NCBI RefSeq assembly: GCF_938010505.1 | Contig: NZ_CALLVP010000078.1 | Location: 1-17,609, forward strand | Origin: an uncultured Veillonella sp. | Lineage (GTDB): Bacteria; Bacillota; Negativicutes; Veillonellales; Veillonellaceae | Direction of reading: 5' to 3' | Length of the DNA: 17,609 nt | Part shown: positions 1 through 8,253 of the stretch, piece by piece | Layout of the letters: the number at the start of each line of letters is the position of its first letter | Numbering within the stretch: position 1 is the first letter of the stretch | Notes under the pieces: model-generated | Databases searched by the model: none | The model's input: only the letters and a program-made list of their open reading frames with translations | What the model was told of the DNA's origin: nothing | Made by a program: the position numbers and the translations under genes

Positions 1-1412
1 AGTTCTGTCTAGGACCAACACATGAAGAAATGATTACAACCCTCGTTAAAAATGAAATCAACTCATATCGTCAGTTACCAGTCAATTTATATCAAATTCA
101 AAGTAAATTCCGCGATGAACGTCGTCCTCGTTATGGCTTGATGCGTAGTCGCGAATTTATTATGAAAGATGCCTATTCTTTTGACGTAGATGAAGTAGGT
201 TTAGAGGAATCTTACAAGTCTATGTACGATGCGTATACTCGCATTTTCAATCGTTGTGGACTTACATTCCGTCCAGTAGAGGCTGATAGTGGTGCCATCG
301 GTGGTAGTGGTACACATGAATTCATGGCTATCGCCGAAGCAGGTGAAGCAGATATCGTATATTGTACAAAATGTGATTATGCTGCTAATATCGAAATCGG
401 TAAGCCTGGTATCATGAAACAGGATGAAGAAGCTCTTCAAGAGTTATCCATTGTAGATACTCCTAATGCAAGTTCTATTGAAGCTGTTGCTGAAATGTTA
501 AACTTACCACTACATAAAACTATTAAAGCAGTAGTGTTTTCTATTGATGGTAAAGTGGTATTAGCTATCGTTCGTGGCGATCATGAAGTAAATGAAGTTG
601 CCGTACAACATGCCGTACTTGGTTCTGTAGAGCCTGAGATGGCTACACCAGAAGAATTGGAAAAAGTAGGTTTAACAGCTGGCTTTATTAGTCCTGTAGG
701 TTTACAACAAACAGATGAATTTGCTATCGTTGTGGATGAATCTGTTATGGAAACTTACAATGTTTGTGGTGGCGCTAATAAAAAAGATGCTCACTACGTA
801 AACATCAATCCTAAACGAGATTTTAATGTAGAAGACATTATTGTTGCTCCAATTCGTTTGATTACGAAGGATGATGTGTGTCCTAAATGTGGTGGTGCTT
901 TAGAACATGCTAAAGGCATTGAAATCGGTCAAGTATTTAAATTGGGGACAAAATATTCTGAAGCATTACAAGCTACATTCTTAGATCAAAATGGTCGTCC
1001 TAATCCAATGATTATGGGTTGCTATGGTATCGGTGTATCTCGTACACTAGCTGCTGCTATTGAGCAATATCACGATGAAAACGGTATTATTTGGCCACGC
1101 TCTATCGCTCCATTTGAAGCCGTTATTGTGCCAATTAATGCAAAAGACGAAGCATTAATGTCTACTAGTCAAACTATTTATACTGCATTACAAGATGCTG
1201 GTGTTGATGTATTGTTAGATGATCGTAAAGATCGTGCAGGTGTTAAGTTTAAGGATGCTGATTTGATTGGCTATCCACTTCGCATTACAGTAAGTAAAAA
1301 TACGCTTGAAAATAATGAAGTAGAAATTCAAATTCGTAAGTCTGGAGAAGCACTTCCTTGTGCTATTGATTCTGTAGCCACAAAAGTTACAGAGTTACTT
1401 CAAAACTTATAA
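1..1412 (+). CDS. proS: Proline--tRNA ligase, 5'-truncated by window edge
   Basis: Charges tRNA-Pro with proline in the cytoplasm (class II aminoacyl-tRNA synthetase). The reading frame is open from base 3, so the gene begins before the window; about 470 codons are visible and roughly 100 N-terminal residues are missing compared with the usual ~570. The first visible codons read FCLGPTHEEM, the conserved GPTHEE element. The ATG at base 30 lies inside that conserved block and is not the true start. Next come motif 2 (FRDERRPRYGLMRSREF), a bacterial-type INS editing domain with RGDHEVNE, and motif 3 (GCYGIGVSR) just before the C-terminal anticodon-binding domain. The insert between motifs 2 and 3 makes this the prokaryote-type, trans-editing-capable ProRS rather than the short archaeal type. 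The TAA at 1410-1412 is followed almost at once by a strong terminator. Identification is very secure. Confidence 0.97.
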   Translation, partial: FCLGPTHEEMITTLVKNEINSYRQLPVNLYQIQSKFRDERRPRYGLMRSREFIMKDAYSFDVDEVGLEESYKSMYDAYTRIFNRCGLTFRPVEADSGAIGGSGTHEFMAIAEAGEADIVYCTKCDYAANIEIGKPGIMKQDEEALQELSIVDTPNASSIEAVAEMLNLPLHKTIKAVVFSIDGKVVLAIVRGDHEVNEVAVQHAVLGSVEPEMATPEELEKVGLTAGFISPVGLQQTDEFAIVVDESVMETYNVCGGANKKDAHYVNINPKRDFNVEDIIVAPIRLITKDDVCPKCGGALEHAKGIEIGQVFKLGTKYSEALQATFLDQNGRPNPMIMGCYGIGVSRTLAAAIEQYHDENGIIWPRSIAPFEAVIVPINAKDEALMSTSQTIYTALQDAGVDVLLDDRKDRAGVKFKDADLIGYPLRITVSKNTLENNEVEIQIRKSGEALPCAIDSVATKVTELLQNL

Positions 1413-1413
1413 T

Positions 1414-1460
1414 AAAATTGCGATTCTAGTGAATGCTCATTAGGGTCGCAATTTTTCTTT
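1414..1460 (+). terminator. Rho-independent terminator of proS
   Basis: AAAATTGCGA (1414-1423) pairs perfectly with TCGCAATTTT (1446-1455). Two T.G wobbles (1424-1425 with 1444-1445) join this to an inner stem, CTAGTGA (1426-1432) with TCATTAG (1437-1443), around an ATGC loop. The result is a nearly continuous 19-bp stem ending in a T-rich tract (1452-1460). It starts two bases after the proS stop, so it should separate proS from the next unit. Confidence 0.9.
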
Positions 1461-1466
1461 ATAAAC

Positions 1467-1495
1467 TTGAATTAATGGACTAAATCAGTCATAAT
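1467..1495 (+). promoter_or_regulatory. Putative sigma-A-type promoter for the PHP-NTPase-miaB unit
   Basis: TTGAAT (1467-1472) and CATAAT (1490-1495) are separated by exactly 17 bp and resemble TTGACA/TATAAT. Transcription would start near 1502, giving a leader of about 28 nt that contains the GGGAGG ribosome-binding site (1518-1523) before the ATG at 1530. Position directly after a terminator supports it. Prediction by eye only. Confidence 0.6.
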
Positions 1496-1529
1496 TAAAT
1501 GATAGGATATTTATAATGGGAGGTAGTAT

Positions 1530-2357
1530 ATGCTTGTAGATTTTCATATGCATTCCGTCTTTTCAGATGGTGTTGAAACACCTAGGGATTTGTTACGCCA
1601 CGCCTTAGACTGTAATGTATCTATAATGGCTTTAACTGATCACGATGAAATAGATGGTATTCAAGCATTGCGTGCTGCTCAAAAAGAATTAGATCCTAAT
1701 GAATCTATTAAAATTGTAAATGGCTGCGAGTTTAGTGCTGATTATAAAGATAAGTCCATTCATATTTTAGGGTATTGTTTTGATGAAACTAATAAAGAAT
1801 TAAATGATTTTATTACGTTTTTTAAAAGAAAGCGTGAAGAACGTATCGATGAAATCATTAGACGTTGTAATAATGAAGGCTATCACATTACAAAAGAAGA
1901 GCTCATCAAACAATTTCCTGATACAAAAGCCTATGGGCGCCCACATATCGGTAAACTTTTAATTGATGGTGGTTATGCTAAGGACGTCAATGATGTTTTT
2001 AAAGGCATTTTACGAAAAGGTAGTCCTTGCTATGTGCCTAAGGTAAAAGTAGAGGTTCAACATATTATCGATATCATTCATAAAGCGGGTGGACTTGCCG
2101 TTATGGCTCATCCTAAATTGATTACCAGTGATGAATATGTGTTGGAAATGTTAGAGTATGATTTTGATGGTATTGAGGTATATCATTCAAAACATAATGA
2201 TGATGATGTAGAAAGATATAAAGCATTAGCTAAGGATCATAACCTCTTTATTACGGGTGGTTCTGATTATCATGGGATTCCAGAAAAGAAACCTGATAAG
2301 TTTGGTGATTACTTAGTATCCAGTGAGAATGTATCAGAATTTATTAGTTTGTTATAA
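1530..2357 (+). CDS. PHP-domain metal-dependent phosphoesterase, RNase AM / TrpH (YciV) type
   Basis: A 275-residue protein, close to the usual length of the E. coli YciV/TrpH family, whose members hydrolyse nucleoside 3',5'-bisphosphates (pAp-type) and act as 5'-3' exonucleases on short RNA and rRNA 5' ends. The PHP metal ligands are all visible: HMH (H6, H8) followed by D13, TDHD (D37, H38), E67 in NGCEFS, H78 in HILGY, H194 in MAHP and D246-H248 in GGSDYHG. The insert between residues ~90 and 175 matches the small accessory subdomain of this family. The start has a good ribosome-binding site (GGGAGG, seven bases upstream). It is the first gene of a likely three-gene unit, only 14 bp ahead of the next gene. 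The family call is firm; the exact substrate (nucleotide or RNA end) is inferred from homologues, not from this sequence. Confidence 0.88.
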   Translation: MLVDFHMHSVFSDGVETPRDLLRHALDCNVSIMALTDHDEIDGIQALRAAQKELDPNESIKIVNGCEFSADYKDKSIHILGYCFDETNKELNDFITFFKRKREERIDEIIRRCNNEGYHITKEELIKQFPDTKAYGRPHIGKLLIDGGYAKDVNDVFKGILRKGSPCYVPKVKVEVQHIIDIIHKAGGLAVMAHPKLITSDEYVLEMLEYDFDGIEVYHSKHNDDDVERYKALAKDHNLFITGGSDYHGIPEKKPDKFGDYLVSSENVSEFISLL

Positions 2358-2371
2358 ATATGAGGTAGACT

Positions 2372-3247
2372 ATGGAAGTCATTGCATTTGTAGGTAGTAG
2401 TGGCACAGGTAAGAGTCATCGTGCACTCGTAGTTGCTCATGAAAATAAAATTGAATGTATTATCGATGATGGTATTTTGATTCATGATAATAAAATCGTG
2501 GCTGGCTTTTCTGCAAAAAAAGAGTCTAGTCGATTAAAAGCTGTTCGACGCGCTATTTTCCAAGATGAAGTGCAAGTTAAGTCCGTACGTGAACAACTAG
2601 ATAAGATTAAACCTAATAAACTTATGATTATCGGTACCTCTGATAATATGGTGAAGAAGATTACTAAAGCTTTAGGTTTGCAAAATCCTGATCGTTATAT
2701 TCGCATTGAAGATGTTGCAACACCTAAGGAAATTGAAAAGGCACAACATGCACGTTTGAAAGAAGGCAAGCATATTATTCCTGTGCCAACAATGGAATTA
2801 AAGTCGCACTTTAGAGGTTATCTAATCGATCCAATTAAAACCATGTGGCGTCGCCGCACTTTGAAGAAACAAGACCAAGATACATTAGGTCAAATTGGTT
2901 CTGAAGGTTTTGAGCGTTCTGTTGTACGTCCTGCTTTCAGTTACTATGGTAGACTCACTTTTGATGATGAAGTAATCATTAAATTGATTCGAAATGGTCT
3001 TAAAAAAGTAGCTGGTGTTGATGAGTCCAGCGTTATTTCTTTTAAAAAGGGCTATAAAGGTCAAAATGGTCTTGTTGTTGATATGGCTGTAGTTATTGAA
3101 CATGGTTATCCCGTAAAACCATTGATGCAGCAGGTGCAAAAATCCGTTCGCAATGAGATTGAATATATTACTGGTATGTCTATAGAACGCATGTCTATTA
3201 AAGTTAAAAATATTATTGAAACAAAACGTAAGATTGTTAAAGTGTAG
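2372..3247 (+). CDS. P-loop NTPase fused to a C-terminal Asp23/Gls24 domain, function unknown
   Basis: A 291-residue cytoplasmic protein without signal peptide or membrane segment. Residues 8-15 (GSSGTGKS) form a clear Walker A loop on a first beta strand (EVIAFV). IIDDG (30-34, D32-D33) could be a Walker B-like or metal-binding acidic pair. The stretch around 130-156 (GKHIIPVPT, then GYLIDP) looks like a family signature. A basic linker (WRRRTLKK, 159-166) leads to a C-terminal domain, about 184-280, with the Asp23/Gls24 (DUF322) pattern: a strand, the helix DDEVIIKLIRNGLKKVAGV, the strand VVDMAVVIEHGYPV, a helix rich in Q, K and R, and a final VKNI strand. Asp23/Gls24 proteins are abundant envelope-stress proteins in Firmicutes, usually stand-alone. 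AGGT (2363-2366) precedes the ATG, and miaB starts 8 bp after the stop. I cannot assign a biochemical role; the domain reading is mine from pattern. Confidence 0.75.
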   Translation: MEVIAFVGSSGTGKSHRALVVAHENKIECIIDDGILIHDNKIVAGFSAKKESSRLKAVRRAIFQDEVQVKSVREQLDKIKPNKLMIIGTSDNMVKKITKALGLQNPDRYIRIEDVATPKEIEKAQHARLKEGKHIIPVPTMELKSHFRGYLIDPIKTMWRRRTLKKQDQDTLGQIGSEGFERSVVRPAFSYYGRLTFDDEVIIKLIRNGLKKVAGVDESSVISFKKGYKGQNGLVVDMAVVIEHGYPVKPLMQQVQKSVRNEIEYITGMSIERMSIKVKNIIETKRKIVKV

Positions 3248-3255
3248 GAGTTAGA

Positions 3256-4569
3256 ATGAAGTCTTATTATATTTATACTTATGGTTGTCAAATGAATACT
3301 GCCGATTCTGAGCGCTTATCCCATCAGCTAGAGTCTGTTGGATATACGTCAACAGAGGATGTTGAAACTGCAGATTTAATTTTGTTAAATACTTGTGCAG
3401 TGCGCGAAAATGCAGAAACTAAAGTTTATGGCCGTATAGGTGAACTAAAAAGACTGAAACGTAATAATAAAAATTTGATTATTGCTGTCACAGGTTGTAT
3501 GGCACAAAAAAATCAAGCTGAAATGTTTAAACGAGCTCCTCATATTGATATTGTGTTAGGTACGCATAATATTCAACATATTAATGAGATGATTGAAGAG
3601 GTACAACGCGGTCACACGCATCAAATCAACGTAGATATGGATAACTCTGTATTACCTGAATTAGAGGCAAAACCAAATGGCTCTTTTTATGCATGGGTAC
3701 CTATTATGAATGGATGTAATAAATTTTGCACCTATTGTATTGTTCCCCATGTACGTGGTAGAGAAATTAGCCGTCCTGTAGAGGCCATTGTTAAAGAAGT
3801 TACAGAATTAGGTTCAAAAGGATTTAAAGAAATTACTTTATTGGGACAAAATGTTAATTCTTATGGTTTAGACTTTAAAGATGGTACAGATTTTGGTACA
3901 TTAATTGATGCTCTCGATGGTATTCCAGGTATAGAACGTATTCGCTATATGACAAGTCACCCTCAAGATATGACTAAATCTATGATTGATGCACTTGGTC
4001 GATCATCTAATATCGTTACACATCTACATCTACCAATTCAATCTGGCTCTGACCGTATTCTTAAAAAGATGAACCGCCATTATACGGTGGAGCATTATAA
4101 AGAATTGCTTTCTTATTGCCGTGAAAGAATTAAAGATGTAGTAGTGACTACGGATATTATTGTAGGCTTTCCTGGAGAAACCGAAGATGATTTCCAAGCT
4201 ACATTACAATTATTACAAGATGTGCGCTATGATATGGCGTATACTTTCATCTATTCCAAGCGTTCTGGTACTCCAGCAGCGTCTATGGATGATCAAATTC
4301 CTGAAGAGGTTAAGCGCGTTCGTTTGCAGACATTGATGGATGTACAAAATGAAATTTCTTATGAATTAAATAAACCTATGGAAGGACAAGTATTTGATAT
4401 TATTGTAGAGGGACCAAGTCCTCGTGATGAAGATATGTGGTTTGGTCGTACGTCTGGTAATAAAATGGTTTTATTCCCAAAAGATGGTACGTTATCAATT
4501 GGTCAAACTGTACCAGCTCATATCGATAAAGCTCAAACATGGGTTTGTTATGGTAGTATTTTAAAATAA
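3256..4569 (+). CDS. miaB: tRNA-2-methylthio-N6-dimethylallyladenosine synthase MiaB
   Basis: Radical SAM methylthiotransferase that converts i6A37 to ms2i6A37 in tRNAs reading UNN codons, the step after MiaA. At 437 residues it has normal length. The N-terminal UPF0004 domain carries the three ligands of the auxiliary [4Fe-4S] cluster: C11 (YGCQMN), C47 (NTCAVRE) and C81 (TGCMAQ). The radical SAM motif CxxxCxxC is C154, C158, C161 (GCNKFCTYC), followed by IVPHVRGRE, typical of MiaB rather than MtaB or RimO. A C-terminal TRAM domain occupies about 372-437. The ATG is preceded by TAGGAG (3245-3250), which overlaps the TAG stop of the upstream gene, indicating cotranscription. A large terminator follows. 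Its partner MiaA is encoded about 6.5 kb downstream in the next transcription unit. Confidence 0.96.
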   Translation: MKSYYIYTYGCQMNTADSERLSHQLESVGYTSTEDVETADLILLNTCAVRENAETKVYGRIGELKRLKRNNKNLIIAVTGCMAQKNQAEMFKRAPHIDIVLGTHNIQHINEMIEEVQRGHTHQINVDMDNSVLPELEAKPNGSFYAWVPIMNGCNKFCTYCIVPHVRGREISRPVEAIVKEVTELGSKGFKEITLLGQNVNSYGLDFKDGTDFGTLIDALDGIPGIERIRYMTSHPQDMTKSMIDALGRSSNIVTHLHLPIQSGSDRILKKMNRHYTVEHYKELLSYCRERIKDVVVTTDIIVGFPGETEDDFQATLQLLQDVRYDMAYTFIYSKRSGTPAASMDDQIPEEVKRVRLQTLMDVQNEISYELNKPMEGQVFDIIVEGPSPRDEDMWFGRTSGNKMVLFPKDGTLSIGQTVPAHIDKAQTWVCYGSILK

Positions 4570-4590
4570 TCGATTAGAATTAAAGAGAAC

Positions 4591-4669
4591 TCGTCACTAT
4601 TATGTTAACTCTAAGGTTAGATTTTTATCTAAAATTAGTGTGCCAAACATGTGGTGACGATGTTTTTTT
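4591..4669 (+). terminator. Long composite hairpin terminator after miaB
   Basis: TCGTCAC (4591-4597) pairs with GTGACGA (4654-4660). After an internal loop ATGTT (4602-4606) pairs with AACAT (4646-4650). A nested hairpin of CTAA/TTAG (4611-4614, 4635-4638) and TTAGAT/ATCTAA (4617-4622, 4627-4632) with a TTTT loop sits inside. Seven T residues (4663-4669) follow. This fits an intrinsic terminator with an unusually tall, interrupted stem. Confidence 0.8.
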
Positions 4670-4697
4670 ATCATAGATGCTGATTAGAAATCATGTG

Positions 4698-4706
4698 TGT
4701 TATAAT
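4698..4706 (+). promoter_or_regulatory. Putative extended -10 promoter upstream of the methyltransferase-mutS unit
   Basis: TGTTATAAT is a perfect extended -10 element (TGn-TATAAT), with TATAAT at 4701-4706. The matching -35 region (about 4678-4683, TGCTGA) is poor, as is common when a TGn element is present. Transcription would start near 4713 and give an ~80-nt leader. Its place just after a terminator supports it. Confidence 0.6.
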
Positions 4707-4792
4707 AGAATAATATAAAAGTTGTATATTGATGACTTTCATAGGTATGAACACCCTTTAGATATCGTATTTTGTACAAAGAAGGTGTAACT

Positions 4793-5593
4793 ATGAAATT
4801 AGATTTAAACGCTGTAGGTGAAACGGCATTATTGACACTATATGCGAGAGCGAAAGATTACGAGTCTGAACAATCCGTATTGAAGGATAAAAAATCCTGG
4901 GAGATTATAAATCAGATAGAGTATGATTTTAATCAATTTAAAGATGTTAAGATGTCCTATTATGGTATTTTAGGGCGGGCTAAATTAATCGATGATGAGA
5001 TAAGAAAGTTTATATTTCTATATCCAGATTGTATCGTCGTATCATTAGGTGCCGGTTTAGATACTATGTTTTATCGAGTCGACAACGGTTATATTGATTG
5101 GTATAATATCGATTTTGCCGGAGTGATTGAGGCACGTACACATTTTTTTGAGCCTCATGAACGAATACATAACTTAGTGAGTTCCATAACTGATGAATTG
5201 TGGACTAAAAATATTGAGATAAATGGCCGAAAACTATTGCTTGTTAGTGAAGGTGTAGTTATGTATCTTACACTGGATGAAATGAAGCAGTTCTTAGGTT
5301 TACTGACTGATTCTTTTGAAGAATTTACGTTATATCTTGATATGATTTCTCCTTACGTGGCAAAACGTAGTAAACAACATGATATGCTCAGTAAGATGGA
5401 TGTTTCTTTTCAATGGGGAACTAAGGATGGTCATGAAATTGTAGACATGAATCCTAAACTTAAACAAACTGGACTGATAAATTTTACAGGAAGTATGTTA
5501 TCCTTAGCGCCTATTATTTATAAATTGTTGTATCCGTTCATATATTTGTTCAATAATCGCATGGGTATATACGAATATAAACGGAATCTGTGA
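4793..5593 (+). CDS. Class I SAM-dependent methyltransferase, leucine carboxyl methyltransferase-like (COG3315/TcmP type)
   Basis: A 266-residue protein of the LCMT/TcmP superfamily: O-methyltransferases that methylate carboxyl or hydroxyl groups, often on small molecules. Visible support is the SAM-binding motif VSLGAGLDT (G86-A87-G88-L89-D90-T91), the strand WYNIDFAGVIEAR with the acidic residue that usually contacts the SAM ribose, and the family element LLLVSEGVVMYL with the following MKQFLGLL helix. I chose ATG 4793 because GAAGGTG (4781-4787) sits right upstream; an in-frame TTG at 4772 has no ribosome-binding site. It has its own promoter and separates miaB from mutS, genes often close together in related bacteria, so it may be a later insertion. 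mutS begins 26 bp after its TGA. The substrate cannot be read from the sequence. A possible hairpin (4751-4788) would partly cover its ribosome-binding site. Confidence 0.78.
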   Translation: MKLDLNAVGETALLTLYARAKDYESEQSVLKDKKSWEIINQIEYDFNQFKDVKMSYYGILGRAKLIDDEIRKFIFLYPDCIVVSLGAGLDTMFYRVDNGYIDWYNIDFAGVIEARTHFFEPHERIHNLVSSITDELWTKNIEINGRKLLLVSEGVVMYLTLDEMKQFLGLLTDSFEEFTLYLDMISPYVAKRSKQHDMLSKMDVSFQWGTKDGHEIVDMNPKLKQTGLINFTGSMLSLAPIIYKLLYPFIYLFNNRMGIYEYKRNL

Positions 5594-5619
5594 TATGACT
5601 CATAATATATGAGGTGAAA

Positions 5620-8253
5620 ATGAGTAAAAAGCAAACACCTATGATGGAACAGTATTTAGATATTAAATCTAGATACTCTGAAGAATTACTGTTCTTTCGC
5701 TTAGGTGACTTTTATGAATTATTTAATGATGATGCTTTAGTTGCATCTCGTGAACTTAATATTACCTTAACAGGTCGCCCTACAGGAGATGAGGAACGCA
5801 CACCGATGTGTGGCGTTCCTTTTCATGCTGCTGAAAGCTACATTGAAACGCTCGTTAAAAAGGGATATAAGGTTGCTATTTGTGAGCAATTAGAGGATCC
5901 AAAAGCAGTAAAGGGTATCGTTAAGCGCGATGTTGTCAAAGTTATTACTCCAGGTACGGTGATGACAGAAAATGGGAATGATGCAAGGTCAAATAACTTT
6001 TTATCATTATTTTATATGGTAAAAGATGCATGGATTCTTGTGTTCTCTGATGTATCTACAGGGGAAGTTATTTGGCACCGCATTATTAACTGTGAAAAAC
6101 GCAGTGATATGTACGATGCACTCAGCATGTATCGACCAAGTGAAATCATATTGCCAGAAGGAACGATATTACCGCAAGATATTCGAGACTTTATTGAAAA
6201 TCAATTTAGTAATGTCGTATTTTCTCCTTTTTCTACATACTATACACAGCGTGAAGTAGCTGAAAAAGCAGTAACTCATTTTGATGATTTAGGCCTTATG
6301 GAAGAGGACGTATGGGAAGCTTTAGGTTATATGCTTCTATATTTAGAAGATATTATTAAATCTGAAATTTCTCATATCAATTATGTACATCAATTAAGTG
6401 TAGGTAATCGCCTTATTCTTGATACATCTTCTTTGCGTCACCTTGAAATTACTCACAATTTACGTGATGGTGGTCAAAAAGGTACTTTACTTGATGTGCT
6501 AGATCGTACGTTGACACCAATGGGGGCACGCCTTTTAAAACAATGGCTTGAAAGTCCGTTAACGGATGTAAATCAAATTCAACGTCGCCAAGCAGCCGTG
6601 GCAGAACTTATTACACGCGGTGCTGAACGCGCTCATATTCAAAGCTTTTTAGATTGTATTTACGATTTTGAACGCATCGTAGGTCGTATTGAAACCGGAT
6701 CGGTGTCTCCAAGAGATTTAACAGCACTTCGTGAATCATTAGCAGTTTTACCGGATATTAAGAATGTATTAAGTACATGTTCAAGTCTTGCTTTAACGTC
6801 GATTAATGAACGCATTCAAGATCATAAAGATATTTATGAATTATTATGTCGTGCTATTGCTGAGCAACCAGCGTTAACATTAAAAGAAGGTCGAGTTATT
6901 AAAGATGGCTTTAATGCTGATTTAGATGAACTGCGTTCTTTAGCGACTAATAGTGAGCAATGGCTTGCTAAGATGGAATCGGATATTAAAGAAGCTACCG
7001 GGCTTTCAAAAATTAAGACTGGTTACAATAAAGTGTTTGGTTACTATTTTGAGGTATCACATAGTAAATCAGAACAAGTGCCAGACTATTTTATTCGAAA
7101 ACAAACCTTGGCCAATGCTGAGCGTTATATTACGCCTGAGTTAAAAGAGTTTGAAATAAAAATTCTTAGTGCAAAAGATAAAATCATCGCTTTGGAGCAC
7201 GAACTATATCAACAATTGCGTAATGATATTAAACTCGTTATCAAAGAGGTACAAGAAACGGCTCGTGCCCTTGCAGACCTTGATGTACTATGCTCATTAG
7301 CATTAGTTGGATACGAAGAAAACTATATTTGTCCAACTATTGTAATGAATGGTCAAATCAATATTCGCGATGGTCGTCATCCAGTTATTGAAAAGTTTTT
7401 AAAACGCGAGGTATTTGTACCAAATGATATCGTTTTAAATCATGATGATGAGGAATTTTTACTCATTACAGGCCCTAATATGGCAGGTAAATCTACTTAC
7501 ATGCGTCAAGTAGCTATCTTAATGGTTATGGCACAGATTGGATCGTTTATCCCGGCTCGTGAAGCATCTATTTCTCCAGTAGATCGTATCTTTACACGTG
7601 TCGGTGCTAGTGACGATATCTCTACTGGGCAAAGTACGTTCATGGTGGAAATGAAAGAGGTAGCTTATATTTTAGAAAATGCTACTCATAATAGCTTAAT
7701 AATTCTCGATGAAATTGGTCGTGGTACGAGCACCTTTGATGGTTTAAGTATTGCACAAGCCGTGGTAGAGCATATTTGTAAGCATATTCATGGCAAGACA
7801 TTGTTTGCCACACATTATCATGAGCTTATTTGCTTAGAGGAAAGTTATAGTAAATTAAAAAATTATACCGTTGCGGTTAAAGAAAAAGGGAAAGATGTTG
7901 CTTTCTTGCGCCGTATTATTAAAGGTGGTGCTGATCGCAGTTATGGTATTCATGTTGCTAGATTGGCAGGCTTACCTAATTCTGTATTAAAACGGGCCGA
8001 AGTAATTTTAGAATCTTTGGAAGACCAAAGTCATGATGCTAGTGATTTAAATAATCGTGTTATGGGTGGTCAATCTACTAATGTGGTTAAACCAACTGTT
8101 AAACAAGTTAGTGATTCTCCATTAGGCAATTTATTTACACATTCCGTAGTAGATAGCTTACTGAAAGTCGATGTAATGAGTATGACTCCAATTGAAGCAT
8201 TAAATAAATTATATGAACTACAAGAGGAGGCTCGTAAAGGAGGCGGGAAATAA
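5620..8253 (+). CDS. mutS: DNA mismatch repair protein MutS
   Basis: Recognises base-base mismatches and small loops in newly replicated DNA and, as an ATP-driven sliding clamp, recruits MutL. It has 877 residues, slightly longer than B. subtilis or E. coli MutS. The mismatch-reading Phe-x-Glu is F31-Y32-E33 (GDFYELF). The ATPase domain shows Walker A GPNMAGKST (618-626), Walker B LIILDE (D697, E698), the GRGTSTFDG loop and the ATHYHEL switch. The C-terminal MTPIEALNKLYEL helix is typical of MutS1. SPLGNLF (near 832) resembles a beta-clamp-binding peptide, which is my inference. ATG 5620 is preferred: GAGGTG (5611-5616) is its ribosome-binding site, whereas a GTG two codons earlier lies inside that site. 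The TAA shares its last base with the mutL ATG (TAATG), so the two partners are translationally coupled. Confidence 0.97.
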   Translation: MSKKQTPMMEQYLDIKSRYSEELLFFRLGDFYELFNDDALVASRELNITLTGRPTGDEERTPMCGVPFHAAESYIETLVKKGYKVAICEQLEDPKAVKGIVKRDVVKVITPGTVMTENGNDARSNNFLSLFYMVKDAWILVFSDVSTGEVIWHRIINCEKRSDMYDALSMYRPSEIILPEGTILPQDIRDFIENQFSNVVFSPFSTYYTQREVAEKAVTHFDDLGLMEEDVWEALGYMLLYLEDIIKSEISHINYVHQLSVGNRLILDTSSLRHLEITHNLRDGGQKGTLLDVLDRTLTPMGARLLKQWLESPLTDVNQIQRRQAAVAELITRGAERAHIQSFLDCIYDFERIVGRIETGSVSPRDLTALRESLAVLPDIKNVLSTCSSLALTSINERIQDHKDIYELLCRAIAEQPALTLKEGRVIKDGFNADLDELRSLATNSEQWLAKMESDIKEATGLSKIKTGYNKVFGYYFEVSHSKSEQVPDYFIRKQTLANAERYITPELKEFEIKILSAKDKIIALEHELYQQLRNDIKLVIKEVQETARALADLDVLCSLALVGYEENYICPTIVMNGQINIRDGRHPVIEKFLKREVFVPNDIVLNHDDEEFLLITGPNMAGKSTYMRQVAILMVMAQIGSFIPAREASISPVDRIFTRVGASDDISTGQSTFMVEMKEVAYILENATHNSLIILDEIGRGTSTFDGLSIAQAVVEHICKHIHGKTLFATHYHELICLEESYSKLKNYTVAVKEKGKDVAFLRRIIKGGADRSYGIHVARLAGLPNSVLKRAEVILESLEDQSHDASDLNNRVMGGQSTNVVKPTVKQVSDSPLGNLFTHSVVDSLLKVDVMSMTPIEALNKLYELQEEARKGGGK

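Noticed and set aside
1512..1517. TATAAT just before the PHP gene as its -10 box
   Set aside because: It would start transcription at about 1524, after the ribosome-binding site; the TTGAAT-17-CATAAT pair upstream is better.
4747..4761. Four-codon leader peptide (M-N-T-L-stop) before the methyltransferase
   Set aside because: Too short, no adequately spaced ribosome-binding site and no regulatory codon run.
4772..4792. TTG start adding seven residues to the COG3315-type methyltransferase
   Set aside because: No ribosome-binding site precedes it, and it would place GAAGGTG inside the coding region instead of upstream of ATG 4793.
5614..5619. GTG start two codons before the mutS ATG
   Set aside because: The GTG is part of the GAGGTG ribosome-binding site for ATG 5620.
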